Position numbers and translations under genes: made by a program | Notes under the pieces: generated by a model | What the model was told of the DNA's origin: nothing | What the model saw: only the letters and a program-made list of their open reading frames with translations | The model's database searches: none | In this document: positions 1 to 6,357 of the stretch, one piece after another | How the letters are laid out: each line of letters starts with the position of its first letter | Position numbering within the stretch: the first letter of the stretch is position 1 | Source: DATMYQ01 sp035560935 | Lineage (GTDB): Bacteria; Bacillota; Negativicutes; Sporomusales; Sporomusaceae | DNA length: 6,529 bases | Direction: 5' to 3' | Assembly: GCA_035560935.1 (NCBI GenBank) | Contig: DATMYQ010000338.1 | Location: forward strand, 1-6,529

Positions 1-16
1 ATCTACAATTGAATCA

Positions 17-22
17 TATAAT
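17..22 (+). promoter_or_regulatory. Candidate -10 box for the SAM-regulated operon
   Basis: A perfect TATAAT lies just upstream of the riboswitch. Its -35 box would fall before the first base of the window, so the promoter cannot be confirmed. With usual spacing, transcription would start at about 27-30. That falls inside the proposed 5' strand of P1 (26-31), so either the start is unusually close to the -10 or P1 is shorter than drawn. The region is AT-rich and a chance match is possible. Confidence 0.4.
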
Positions 23-25
23 TCA

Positions 26-133
26 TTCATCAAGAGTTAGCTGAGGGACTGGCCCAATGAAGCTGCGGCAACCATCGCATAGGCGAAACGGTGCCAATTC
101 CGACAGGAAGAGATTGTTTTCCTGGGAGATGAA
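26..133 (+). ncRNA. SAM-I riboswitch (S-box) aptamer
   Basis: The RNA binds S-adenosylmethionine and controls the downstream genes in cis. The S-box core is visible: ATCAAGAG at 29-36, then AGGGACTGGCCCAATGA at 44-60, then CGGCAACC at 66-73, then GGTGCCAATTCC at 90-101. P1 pairs 26-31 (TTCATC) with 128-133 (GATGAA). P3 is a TCGC/GCGA hairpin near 74-85. P4 pairs CAGGAA (104-109) with TTCCTG (119-124). The conserved segments and their order fit SAM-I and not SAM-II, SAM-III or T-box leaders. When SAM is bound, P1 holds bases 131-133, which are also the start of the antiterminator arm, so the terminator at 155-181 can form. High SAM should therefore switch the aspartokinase operon off. Confidence 0.95.
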
Positions 134-161
134 GAGAACGGTTGTTGCTATGCGTCTCTTC
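131..161 (+). promoter_or_regulatory. Antiterminator of the SAM riboswitch expression platform
   Basis: GAAGAGA (131-137) is exactly complementary to TCTCTTC (155-161). Adding CG (139-140) against CG (153-154) around a bulged A138 gives a 9-bp stem. This stem uses the 3' strand of P1 on one side and the 5' arm of the terminator on the other, so it excludes both. That is the standard S-box OFF-switch layout: low SAM gives the antiterminator and readthrough; high SAM gives P1 and termination. The pairing is seen in the sequence; the switching direction is known for the family. Confidence 0.85.
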
Positions 162-181
162 ACTCGTGGAGAGATTTTTTT
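155..181 (+). terminator. Intrinsic terminator of the SAM riboswitch
   Basis: TCTCTTCA (155-162) pairs with TGGAGAGA (167-174) through a CTCG loop, with one G-U pair. Seven Ts (175-181) follow directly. The 5' arm is shared with the antiterminator at 131-161, so this is the conditional terminator that stops transcription 112 bases before the kinase start codon when SAM is abundant. Confidence 0.9.
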
Positions 182-194
182 GTATCCCCCAAGG

Positions 195-239
195 CTAACA
201 CGTAGAAAAAACGCTTAAAGCGTTTTTTCTACGTGTTAG
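195..239. repeat. 45-bp perfect palindrome, possible second (bidirectional) terminator
   Basis: Bases 195-216 and 218-239 are perfect reverse complements (22 bp) around a single central A at 217. The core is A6-CGCTT-A-AAGCG-T6 (206-228), which reads as a stem followed by a U-tract on both strands, the form of a bidirectional intrinsic terminator. It lies 13 bases after the T-tract of the riboswitch terminator and 53 bases before the kinase start codon, inside the untranslated leader. As RNA it would form a very stable 20-21 bp hairpin. It could be a back-up terminator, an RNA-stabilising or RNase-processing hairpin, or a small inserted inverted repeat. Its presence is certain; its role is inference. 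Confidence 0.85.
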
Positions 240-280
240 GGACTCTGGCCGTGAATGAAGAGCAAAAAAAGAATGAAGTA

Positions 281-286
281 GAGGTG
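281..286 (+). promoter_or_regulatory. Ribosome binding site that fixes the aspartokinase start
   Basis: GAGGTG lies 6 bases before ATG 293. The reading frame stays open upstream, with GTG codons at 233 and 251. Those upstream codons lack a comparable Shine-Dalgarno sequence, and 233 lies inside the palindrome. The protein from 293 begins exactly where DapG-type aspartokinases begin (M-x-I-V-V-Q-K-F-G-G-T-S-V), so 293 is preferred. Confidence 0.8.
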
Positions 287-292
287 AGTCAT

Positions 293-1510
293 ATGCAAAT
301 AGTCGTGCAAAAATTTGGCGGAACTTCCGTTGCTACGCCCGCGACCCGAGCTTTGGCGGCGGAAAAAGTGAAGATGGCATTAACACAAGGCCTGATGCCT
401 GTTGTGGTAGTGTCAGCCATGGGGCGACGAGGAGATACATATGCCACCGATACCTTGCTGGATTTGGCAGTGACCGCTGGCGATGCCGGCGATTCCCGGG
501 AAATCGACTTAATCATGTGCTGTGGTGAAATGATTTCTGCGGTAGTGATGAGCGCCTGTCTGCGTTCACAGAAGTTGCAGACGGTGATGCTGACTGGCGG
601 TCAGGCCGGAATTGTTACTGATGACAATTATAACAGCGGGAAAATTCTCAAGATTAATCCGGCTCGAATTCATAAAGAATTGGCCGCTGGACGGATTCCT
701 GTGATCTGTGGCTTTCAGGGAATGACGGAAGCGGGTGAGTTTACTACACTGGGCCGGGGAGGTAGTGATACGACGGCGGCAGCGCTGGGGGTGGCGCTGG
801 ACGCGCAACTGGTCGAGATTTATACCGATGTGGATGGGATCATGACAGCAGACCCCAAAATTGTAAAAAATGCTCGAATTCTGGACCGGGTCAGCTACAG
901 CCAGGTATGTCAGATGGCACATCAGGGGGCCAAGGTCATTCATCCCCGGGCGGTGGAGATGGCGATGCAGAAGAATATTCCCCTGGTGATCAAATCCACT
1001 TTTTCTGACGCGCCGGGAACATTGGTAACTCAGACGGGATCAGAAGAGACGGAATGCCGGGAACTGGCCGGGTCGGAAGCGACGGGAGTAACCTACCTGG
1101 TGAATTTGGCGCAGGTGCGGATCTGCCCCCGCGACAATGGACAGGGTGATGCCGGGTCCACCGTGTTCCGGGCGTTGGCAAATGCCGATATTCCGGTCGA
1201 TTTTATCAATATTCATCCCGGTGAAATTGTATTTACCGTGCGCAGTAAAGTGGTTGAACAGGCGGCGGAGATTGCCCGACAAATGGGATATCAGGTGCAG
1301 GTCGTACCGGACTGTGCTAAAGTAACGGTGGTCGGTGGTGCCGTCAGAGAAACACCGGGCGTGCTGGCCGGATTTATTGAAGCCTTGTCGGGCAGCCGGG
1401 TAAATATTTTGCAAACGGTGGATTCCCCGTTCTCTATTTCCGTGCTGGTGGCCGGGGTGGATGTGGAGATTGCTGTCAATTCACTGCATGAAGCGTTTGC
1501 TCCCTGTTAA
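293..1510 (+). CDS. dapG: Aspartate kinase, DapG type with C-terminal ACT domains
   Basis: This enzyme phosphorylates L-aspartate with ATP to 4-phospho-L-aspartate, the first committed step to lysine/DAP, threonine and methionine, in the cytoplasm. The product is 405 aa, the normal size for a monofunctional Bacillus-type aspartokinase. The amino-acid kinase domain (about 1-245) shows KFGGTSV (7-13, with the substrate/ATP-binding Lys7), VSAMGRRGD (40-48), CGE (77-79), GRGGSDT (154-160) and TDVDGIMTADP (178-188). Two ACT-type regulatory segments follow (about 265-340 and 343-402), the usual site of allosteric feedback. The overall sequence resembles B. subtilis DapG, which is DAP-inhibited, more than LysC or ThrD, but the actual effector cannot be read from sequence. 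Transcription is under the SAM-I riboswitch. An aminotransferase follows 61 bases downstream, probably in the same transcript. No homoserine dehydrogenase fusion is present. Confidence 0.95.
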   Translation: MQIVVQKFGGTSVATPATRALAAEKVKMALTQGLMPVVVVSAMGRRGDTYATDTLLDLAVTAGDAGDSREIDLIMCCGEMISAVVMSACLRSQKLQTVMLTGGQAGIVTDDNYNSGKILKINPARIHKELAAGRIPVICGFQGMTEAGEFTTLGRGGSDTTAAALGVALDAQLVEIYTDVDGIMTADPKIVKNARILDRVSYSQVCQMAHQGAKVIHPRAVEMAMQKNIPLVIKSTFSDAPGTLVTQTGSEETECRELAGSEATGVTYLVNLAQVRICPRDNGQGDAGSTVFRALANADIPVDFINIHPGEIVFTVRSKVVEQAAEIARQMGYQVQVVPDCAKVTVVGGAVRETPGVLAGFIEALSGSRVNILQTVDSPFSISVLVAGVDVEIAVNSLHEAFAPC

Positions 1511-1571
1511 GAGTCAAGAGTTGATTTCATAATAACTAACGCGGCCAGAGTCGCTCAAAGGAGTTGTTGAT

Positions 1572-2765
1572 ATGTCTGATATTCAACCGGTGGTTGACCG
1601 CTATGCATCGGATAAAGCCCGCAAGTTTACTGAATCGGTGATCCGGGAAATGAGCCGGATCGCTGCAGCCCATGGCGCCATCAATCTGGCCCAGGGATTT
1701 CCTGATTTTCCGGCACCGGAACTCATCAAACAGGCGGCGGTAAAGGCCATTTTGGAGGATCATAACCAGTATGCCATCACCTGGGGTACGAAAGCATTGC
1801 GGGATAATATTGCCGCTAAGGTGGCCCGGGATTATGGCGTGACCGTGGATCCGGAACAGCAGCTGACCGTATGCTGTGGCTCTACCGAGGGGATGGTTGC
1901 CACCTTACTGGCAGTGGTGAATCCAGGGGATGAAGTGGTGATCTTTGAACCATTTTATGAAAATTATGGTCCGGATGTGATTCTGTGCGGTGCCGTTCCC
2001 CGCTACGTCAGTCTGAAACCGCCGGCGTTTGCCTTTACCAGAGAGGAACTGGCGGCCGTGTTTTCTGAACGGACCCGGGCGATTATCATTAATACCCCCA
2101 ACAATCCGACCGGAAAAGTGTTTAACCGGCAGGAGCTGGGCTGGATTGCCGAGCTTTGCCAGCAGTACGACGTGCTGGCCATTACCGATGAAATTTATGA
2201 GCATATTTTGTATGACAACACGGAACATGTACCGTTGTGGACGCTGCCGGGCATGGCGGAACGGACTATCGCGGTCAATGGGATCTCCAAAACTTACAGC
2301 GTGACCGGCTGGCGCATTGGCTATGTGATGGCGTCTCCGGATATTACCCGTTCCATCCGTAAAGTACATGACTTTTTGACGGTGGGAGCGGCAGCGCCGC
2401 TGCAGGTAGCCGCCGCAGCAGCGCTGGCCTCGGAATCTGCTTACTATGCCGAACTGTCGCAGTTCTACCGGGAGCGCCGGGATTATCTGCTGGAGGTGCT
2501 GACGCGGGTCGGCTTCCAGTGCCTAAAGCCGCATGGTGCTTATTATATTATGACTGATATTACTCCGTTTGGCTGGGATGATGATGTCGCTTTTGCTCGT
2601 TATCTGGCACAGGATATTGGTGTGGCTGTAGTGCCCGGGTCCAGCTTTTACCGTCAGGAAAATCCGGCTGGCCGAACGCTGGTGCGGTTCTGCTTTTGCA
2701 AACAGTTTGCCACGTTGGAAGCCGCCGCGCAGCGGTTGGCAAAATTAAAGCTCCGCTCGCGTTAA
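1572..2765 (+). CDS. PLP-dependent class I/II aminotransferase (substrate uncertain)
   Basis: A fold-type I cytosolic transaminase of 397 aa, typical for the family. The strong ribosome site AAAGGAG (1557-1563) lies 8 bases before ATG 1572. Visible landmarks are NLAQGFPDF (38-46); GSTEG (103-107), the phosphate-cup loop; NTPNNPTG (174-181), with Asn178 expected to contact the PLP ring hydroxyl; TDEIYE (205-210), with Asp206 expected to pair with the PLP pyridine nitrogen; SKTYSVTGWRIGY (239-251), with Lys240 as Schiff-base lysine and Arg248 at the phosphate; and VRFCF (371-375), with Arg372 binding the substrate carboxylate. The sequence resembles the kynurenine/glutamine transaminase and YbdL methionine aminotransferase branch as well as proteins annotated as aspartate aminotransferase. 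Its place behind a SAM-controlled aspartokinase suggests either supply of aspartate or methionine/KMTB transamination; neither is proven. A strong terminator follows, so this is the last gene of the operon. Confidence 0.92.
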   Translation: MSDIQPVVDRYASDKARKFTESVIREMSRIAAAHGAINLAQGFPDFPAPELIKQAAVKAILEDHNQYAITWGTKALRDNIAAKVARDYGVTVDPEQQLTVCCGSTEGMVATLLAVVNPGDEVVIFEPFYENYGPDVILCGAVPRYVSLKPPAFAFTREELAAVFSERTRAIIINTPNNPTGKVFNRQELGWIAELCQQYDVLAITDEIYEHILYDNTEHVPLWTLPGMAERTIAVNGISKTYSVTGWRIGYVMASPDITRSIRKVHDFLTVGAAAPLQVAAAAALASESAYYAELSQFYRERRDYLLEVLTRVGFQCLKPHGAYYIMTDITPFGWDDDVAFARYLAQDIGVAVVPGSSFYRQENPAGRTLVRFCFCKQFATLEAAAQRLAKLKLRSR

Positions 2766-2813
2766 TTCTTCCTTTTCGCAAAACGAATATCAAACGGACT
2801 GAATGTAATCAGG

Positions 2814-2857
2814 CGGTCAGCGGCGTATCTTTCACGATGCGTTGCTGGCCGTTTTTT
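2814..2857 (+). terminator. Intrinsic terminator of the kinase-aminotransferase operon
   Basis: Bases 2814-2829 pair with 2836-2851 in an uninterrupted 16-bp stem containing four G-U pairs, closed by a 6-base loop (2830-2835) and followed by six Ts (2852-2857). It starts 49 bases after the aminotransferase stop codon and lies upstream of the efflux promoter, so it separates the two transcription units. Confidence 0.9.
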
Positions 2858-2932
2858 GACTTTGGAAGCAGTTTGTAAAAAAATATTCCAAAACAAAACA
2901 AATAATTATCATGAAAGGTGGAGAGATTCGCG

Positions 2933-2961
2933 TTGACAGCAGCATTGGCGGCTGCTACTAT
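2933..2961 (+). promoter_or_regulatory. Sigma-A type promoter of the marR-emrAB operon
   Basis: A perfect -35 TTGACA (2933-2938) and a -10 TACTAT (2956-2961, 4 of 6 matches to TATAAT) are separated by the optimal 17 bases. Transcription should start near 2967-2969, at the left edge of the dyad operator. The spacer also contains AGCAGC (2938-2943) and GCTGCT (2951-2956), an inverted repeat that touches both promoter boxes. An A/T-rich run (about 2877-2910) just upstream could act as an UP-like element. Confidence 0.88.
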
Positions 2962-2968
2962 GTAAATA

Positions 2969-2986
2969 TTGTTGTCGTAACAACAA
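2969..2986. promoter_or_regulatory. Probable MarR-family operator (18-bp dyad)
   Basis: TTGTTGT-CGTA-ACAACAA is a perfect 7+7 inverted repeat around four bases, of the size and AT-rich character of MarR-family operators. It starts 7 bases after the -10 box and so covers the expected transcription start, where bound repressor would block RNA polymerase. The next gene encodes a MarR-family protein, which makes autorepression the simplest reading. The dyad is seen directly; which protein binds it is inference. Confidence 0.8.
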
Positions 2987-3036
2987 AAATGAACAAACCG
3001 TTCGTTGGCAGGACGGCGGTAAGGCGGGAGTATTGA

Positions 3037-3462
3037 ATGGGATTCGATTTACAGGATTCGCTGGGATTCATTATTCGTAAGACCAGCGGGAAAATTAAAA
3101 GTGAAATGCAAAACCGGTTCCGGCCCTGGGACATTACCCCGGAACAATGGGTGTTTATCCACTTTCTTGGAGATCAGGACGGTCTTTCACCGCAGCAATT
3201 GTCCGATATCAGCCATAAAGACCGGGCGAATACCCTCAGAATTATTGACAAGTTGCAACGAAAAGAACTGGTGACTCGCCGCCCCTGTACCAAGGACCGC
3301 CGGGTATCTCACATTTTTCTCACAGAACGCGGACGCCGGATACGGGAAGAACTGGAGGCGGTAATCAGGAAAATGCAGATGGAGGCGATGGCGGGCATTG
3401 ATCTGGACCGGATTTCGGAATTGAAACAAGTTCTGCACCGGATGCTCCAAAATTTTGGGTAG
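3037..3462 (+). CDS. MarR-family transcriptional regulator
   Basis: A 141-aa winged-helix repressor of typical MarR length, expected to act as a DNA-binding dimer. ATG 3037 follows GCGGGAG (3024-3030) by 6 bases. The N- and C-terminal helices (about 5-28 and 100-139) should form the dimer interface. The winged helix-turn-helix spans about 34-100: ITPEQWVFIHFL (33-44), helix 2 around SPQQLSDI (51-58), the recognition helix around KDRANTLRIIDKLQRKELV (61-79), and a basic wing TRRPCTKDRRVSHIFLTERG (80-99) with the family's D-R-R signature. Cys84, in the wing, is the only cysteine. The gene is first in an operon with the efflux genes (37 bases to the next start), behind a promoter with an 18-bp dyad. 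It is likely a ligand-released repressor of this operon; the ligand is unknown. Confidence 0.93.
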   Translation: MGFDLQDSLGFIIRKTSGKIKSEMQNRFRPWDITPEQWVFIHFLGDQDGLSPQQLSDISHKDRANTLRIIDKLQRKELVTRRPCTKDRRVSHIFLTERGRRIREELEAVIRKMQMEAMAGIDLDRISELKQVLHRMLQNFG

Positions 3463-3499
3463 TGGAAGTTTCCAATATTGAAGAGGGGAGTGTTGGCGA

Positions 3500-4606
3500 G
3501 TGGCGGAAATACAGCAGCCGGAAAACCGACTGCCCAAGGATAGCAACACTGGTAATGGTGAGAAAAAATCGCAAATGTTGCGGATCATGCTGGCGCTGCT
3601 TTTGCTGGTGGGATTGGGCGGCGGTGGTTGGTGGTGGTATCAGTCGTTGCGTTATGTCAGTACCGATGACGCGCGAGTTAGCGGCACCATTGTCAGTGTT
3701 AGCGCTAAAATTGCCGGACGGGTGACCGAGGTGTTGGTAAAAGAGGGGGACGCGGTGCAGGTGGGCCAGGTGTTGCTGCGCATTGATCCCCGGGACGCAG
3801 CGGCGCAAAAGTCCCAGGCGCAGGCGACGCTGGCCCTGGCGGTGGCCAAATACCAGGAGGCCCTGAATGGGTCCCGACCGCAGGAAATTGATCAGTCACG
3901 GGCTAAACTGGAACAGGCGCAGGCTGACGTGGAAAAAGCGGAAGCTTCGCTGGAAAATGCCCGTAAAAATTTTGAACGCTTAAGTCAGCTGCACAGCCAG
4001 GGCGCGATCAGTAACTCGCAGCGGGACGATGCGGAAACGTTGTATCTGGTGGCGCTCAAAGCGGCGAAATCCGCCCGGGATGCGGCGGCAGCCATCAACC
4101 AGGAACTGGGTCTAAAGGTAGCCGGTAGCCGGGAGGAAGTCATCCAGGCGGCGGAAGCGCAGGTGAAGCAGGCCCAGGCGGCGTTGGAACTGGCGACGCT
4201 GACCGAGGAGTACACGACCGTCAAAGCGCCGGGCAGTGGCGTGGTGGCACTAAAATCGGTGAACCCGGGAGAAGTGGTGACGGCGGGGCAGTCTTTATTT
4301 ACGGTCATTGATCTTCAGGATGTCTGGGTCAGCGCCCGGATTGAGGAAGATAAAATCGGCAAGATCAATATTGGCGATATGGTGGAATATACTATCGATG
4401 GTTACCCGGGACGTAAACTGAGCGGTAAAGTATACGAAATGGGTTCGGCGGCCAGTTCGGTGTTCGCGCTGGTACCCACCGAAAATACGTCCGGTAATTT
4501 TACCAAAGTGACGCAACGCATTCCCATCAAGATTTCACTGCCTCAGGACAGCGGCTTGATTTTCCGTCCGGGAATGTCGGCAGTGATTAAGATTCATCTG
4601 CAATGA
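3500..4606 (+). CDS. emrA: EmrA/HlyD-type membrane fusion (periplasmic adaptor) protein
   Basis: A 368-aa adaptor that would link an inner-membrane MFS exporter to the outside of the cell. The start is GTG 3500, 9 bases after GAGGGGAG (3483-3490); an in-frame TGA at 3479-3481 limits any upstream extension. A short cytoplasmic tail (1-25) leads to one membrane anchor (about 27-46, ending in a glycine run and WWW). Then come the first half of a biotinyl/lipoyl-like domain (about 52-97), a long Ala/Gln/Glu-rich alpha-helical hairpin predicted to be coiled coil (about 100-235), the second lipoyl half (about 238-271) and a beta-barrel segment (about 274-349) with the EmrA-like ending NFTKVTQRIPIKISL (333-347). 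The DHA2 transporter follows 34 bases downstream. EmrA-like identity is well supported, but no substrate can be inferred. The absence of a TolC-type gene here is notable if the host has an outer membrane. Confidence 0.92.
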   Translation: MAEIQQPENRLPKDSNTGNGEKKSQMLRIMLALLLLVGLGGGGWWWYQSLRYVSTDDARVSGTIVSVSAKIAGRVTEVLVKEGDAVQVGQVLLRIDPRDAAAQKSQAQATLALAVAKYQEALNGSRPQEIDQSRAKLEQAQADVEKAEASLENARKNFERLSQLHSQGAISNSQRDDAETLYLVALKAAKSARDAAAAINQELGLKVAGSREEVIQAAEAQVKQAQAALELATLTEEYTTVKAPGSGVVALKSVNPGEVVTAGQSLFTVIDLQDVWVSARIEEDKIGKINIGDMVEYTIDGYPGRKLSGKVYEMGSAASSVFALVPTENTSGNFTKVTQRIPIKISLPQDSGLIFRPGMSAVIKIHLQ

Positions 4607-4640
4607 CGGGCCGGGCGGGCCAGGGAGGACCAGAGAAAAT

Positions 4641-6203
4641 ATGACCAGATCCCGTTTGGCGATCAATAGCGCCAATTATAAATGGTGGGCGCTGGGGGTG
4701 ACCAGCATTGGCAGTTTTATGAGTATCCTGGATACCAGTATTGTCAATATTGCCCTGCCGAAAATGATGGCGGTATTTTCCGCCACCACCGATCAGGCGC
4801 AGTGGATTCTGACGGCATATATGCTGACCATGGGCGTGTTGCAGCCGGTGACCGGTTATCTGTGTGATACCTATGGCACCCGGCGCATGTATTTAGTCAG
4901 CCTGGCCTTGTTTACCGCGGGGTCGGCGCTGTGCGGCGCGGCCTGGAGTAACGATACGATGATCCTGTTCCGGGTGATTCAGGGCGTTGGCGGCGGCTTT
5001 ATCATCCCGGTGACGATGACCATTGTGTATCATTGCTTTGCGCCGGCGGAACGGAATATGGCGATGGGAATATGGGGTATTTCGGCGATGGTGGCACCAT
5101 CCGTCGGTCCGACATTAAGCGGCTATCTGGTGGATTACTGGGACTGGCGCTTTATTTTTACCATTAATATTCCGATTGGCGTGATCGGTTATTTTGCTGC
5201 GATGGTGGTGCTGCAGGAAACGGAGCTGATCCGGGGGCGACGGTTCGACTTCTGGGGAGTGGCGACGGCGGCGCTGGGTTTATTTTGCCTGTTGCTGGCC
5301 TTGAATAAAGGGGTTGAAGAAGGTTGGTCATCGGCGTATATTGTGACACTGTTTTATATGGCGGCTGCCAGTCTGAGCCTGTTTGTGGCGATTGAGCTGC
5401 AGCATGAAAATCCGATTTTGGACCTGACGTTGTTTCGGGACTGGAATTTTGCCTGGAGCAGTATCGTCACATTTATCAATACAGCGGTACTGTTCGGCAG
5501 CATCTTTCTTGTCCCGCTGTTTATGGAGAACCTGCAGGGTTATGACGCGATGGACACCGGGATTTTGCTGTTCCCGTCGGCGATGGTGGCCGGGCTGATG
5601 ATGCCGGTGGCGGGTAAGCTGGCGGATCGGTTTGGCGCCAAACCATTGGTAATTTTGGGTGGCATTTTTCTGGGTCTGAGCACCGTGCCGTTGCAGACGA
5701 TTGATCTGGACACCAGCTATCACCATATTATGGTGGTGCAAATGTTGCGGGGCTTGGGACTGGGGCTGTCAATGATGACGGTGACGGTACTGGGAATGAG
5801 TACGGTGCCGATGGCGAAAATCAGCCGGGCGTCCGCGCTGAACAATACTTTGCGGCAAATTAGCGGTTCACTGGGAATTGCTGTTTTGTCTACTGTGCTG
5901 CAAAATCGTCAGATCTGGCACCAGGCCCGGATTGCCGAGAATATGAACCTGAACTCCCTGGCGACGGGTAAGTTTATCGACTATGGGGAAAAAATGTTTG
6001 GGCATATGGGAGATGTGGCTGCCCTGGCTCACAAAAAGTCGCTGATTTTACTGAATAACGTCATGCTGCGCCAGTCCAGCGTGTTTTCGTTTGACGACGC
6101 GTTCTGGGTGCTGGGAGCTATTTGTGCGCTGGGGGTTTTGGCGGCGCTGCTGTTGAAACCGACCGGCCGGAGCGGGAAAACGGTAGAAGTAATGTTAGAT
6201 TGA
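4641..6203 (+). CDS. emrB: DHA2-family MFS drug efflux transporter, EmrB/QacA type, 14 TM
   Basis: A 520-aa proton-driven exporter of the inner membrane, partner of the adjacent EmrA-like protein. GGAGGA (4624-4629) lies 11 bases before ATG 4641. About 14 hydrophobic segments can be counted (roughly 15-39, 52-72, 83-101, 106-128, 141-163, 169-190, 204-222, 233-252, 270-294, 305-325, 334-353, 363-386, 402-420, 487-506), with a long hydrophilic loop at about 421-486 before the last one, as in EmrB. Family motifs are LDTSIVNIALP (30-40, motif D with Asp31), GYLCDTYGTRR (72-82, motif A), ILFRVIQGVGGG (108-119, motif B with Arg111), the GP-containing antiporter motif C around 146-162 (Gly156-Pro157), and WRFIFTINIPIG (169-180). 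The gene appears intact. No clear terminator follows it. EmrB exports hydrophobic drugs and uncouplers in E. coli; the substrate here is unknown. Confidence 0.94.
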   Translation: MTRSRLAINSANYKWWALGVTSIGSFMSILDTSIVNIALPKMMAVFSATTDQAQWILTAYMLTMGVLQPVTGYLCDTYGTRRMYLVSLALFTAGSALCGAAWSNDTMILFRVIQGVGGGFIIPVTMTIVYHCFAPAERNMAMGIWGISAMVAPSVGPTLSGYLVDYWDWRFIFTINIPIGVIGYFAAMVVLQETELIRGRRFDFWGVATAALGLFCLLLALNKGVEEGWSSAYIVTLFYMAAASLSLFVAIELQHENPILDLTLFRDWNFAWSSIVTFINTAVLFGSIFLVPLFMENLQGYDAMDTGILLFPSAMVAGLMMPVAGKLADRFGAKPLVILGGIFLGLSTVPLQTIDLDTSYHHIMVVQMLRGLGLGLSMMTVTVLGMSTVPMAKISRASALNNTLRQISGSLGIAVLSTVLQNRQIWHQARIAENMNLNSLATGKFIDYGEKMFGHMGDVAALAHKKSLILLNNVMLRQSSVFSFDDAFWVLGAICALGVLAALLLKPTGRSGKTVEVMLD

Positions 6204-6357
6204 GGTGCGGAGAATGGCAAATGCTATCTTAACGCAGTGTCTATAAACGGCCGGAATAATACCAACCGGATTCTTTTTCAGGAAAAATGGCACCCGTTTA
6301 TACGCCTTGGTAACCAAATGTATATAATGACCTGCCATTGTACCGGAGGCGTCAAGT
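6204..6357. other. Intergenic region after the efflux operon
   Basis: No coding potential is evident. A CCGG...CCGG pair (6251-6254 and 6266-6269) before a T-rich run (6271-6278) is too short a stem to call as the operon terminator. A perfect 11-bp dyad TTGGT-A-ACCAA (6307-6317) sits 5 bases before the TATAAT at 6323-6328. A second overlapping short stem is ATGGC/GCTAT near 6215-6228. Composition becomes more AT-rich from here to the window end than in the coding regions to the left. Confidence 0.5.
6297..6328 (+). promoter_or_regulatory. Weak candidate promoter for the downstream gene
   Basis: A perfect -10 TATAAT (6323-6328) is present, but the best -35-like hexamer, TTTATA (6297-6302), is poor and 20 bases away, which is longer than optimal. 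The dyad TTGGTAACCAA (6307-6317) lies in the spacer and could be a regulator site. The position is suitable for transcribing the gene that starts at 6471, with a leader of about 135 bases. Call this tentative. Confidence 0.35.

Noticed and set aside
233..292. Upstream in-frame extension of the aspartokinase to GTG 233 or GTG 251
   Set aside because: These starts lack a convincing ribosome site, 233 lies within the palindrome, and the extra residues precede the conserved family N-terminus. ATG 293 has GAGGTG at 6 bases.
905..1510. Internal translation start giving a separate aspartokinase beta subunit, as known for B. subtilis LysC
   Set aside because: The protein is closer to DapG, and I see no strong ribosome site with a suitably placed start codon near the kinase/ACT boundary.
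1905..2369. Long minus-strand open frame within the aminotransferase gene, and similar antisense frames in the kinase, adaptor and transporter genes
   Set aside because: They are low-complexity shadows of well-supported genes in moderately GC-rich DNA, with no recognisable family or ribosome site.
2896..2915. Fur-like AT-rich box upstream of the marR promoter
   Set aside because: The ATAATTATCAT stretch matches only part of a Fur site, has no second half-site, and iron control is not suggested by the operon.
6251..6278. Intrinsic terminator after the transporter gene (CCGG...CCGG then T-rich run)
   Set aside because: The stem is only 4 bp with an 11-base loop and the T-run is interrupted. 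An alternative GGAAT/ATTCT pairing is no better.
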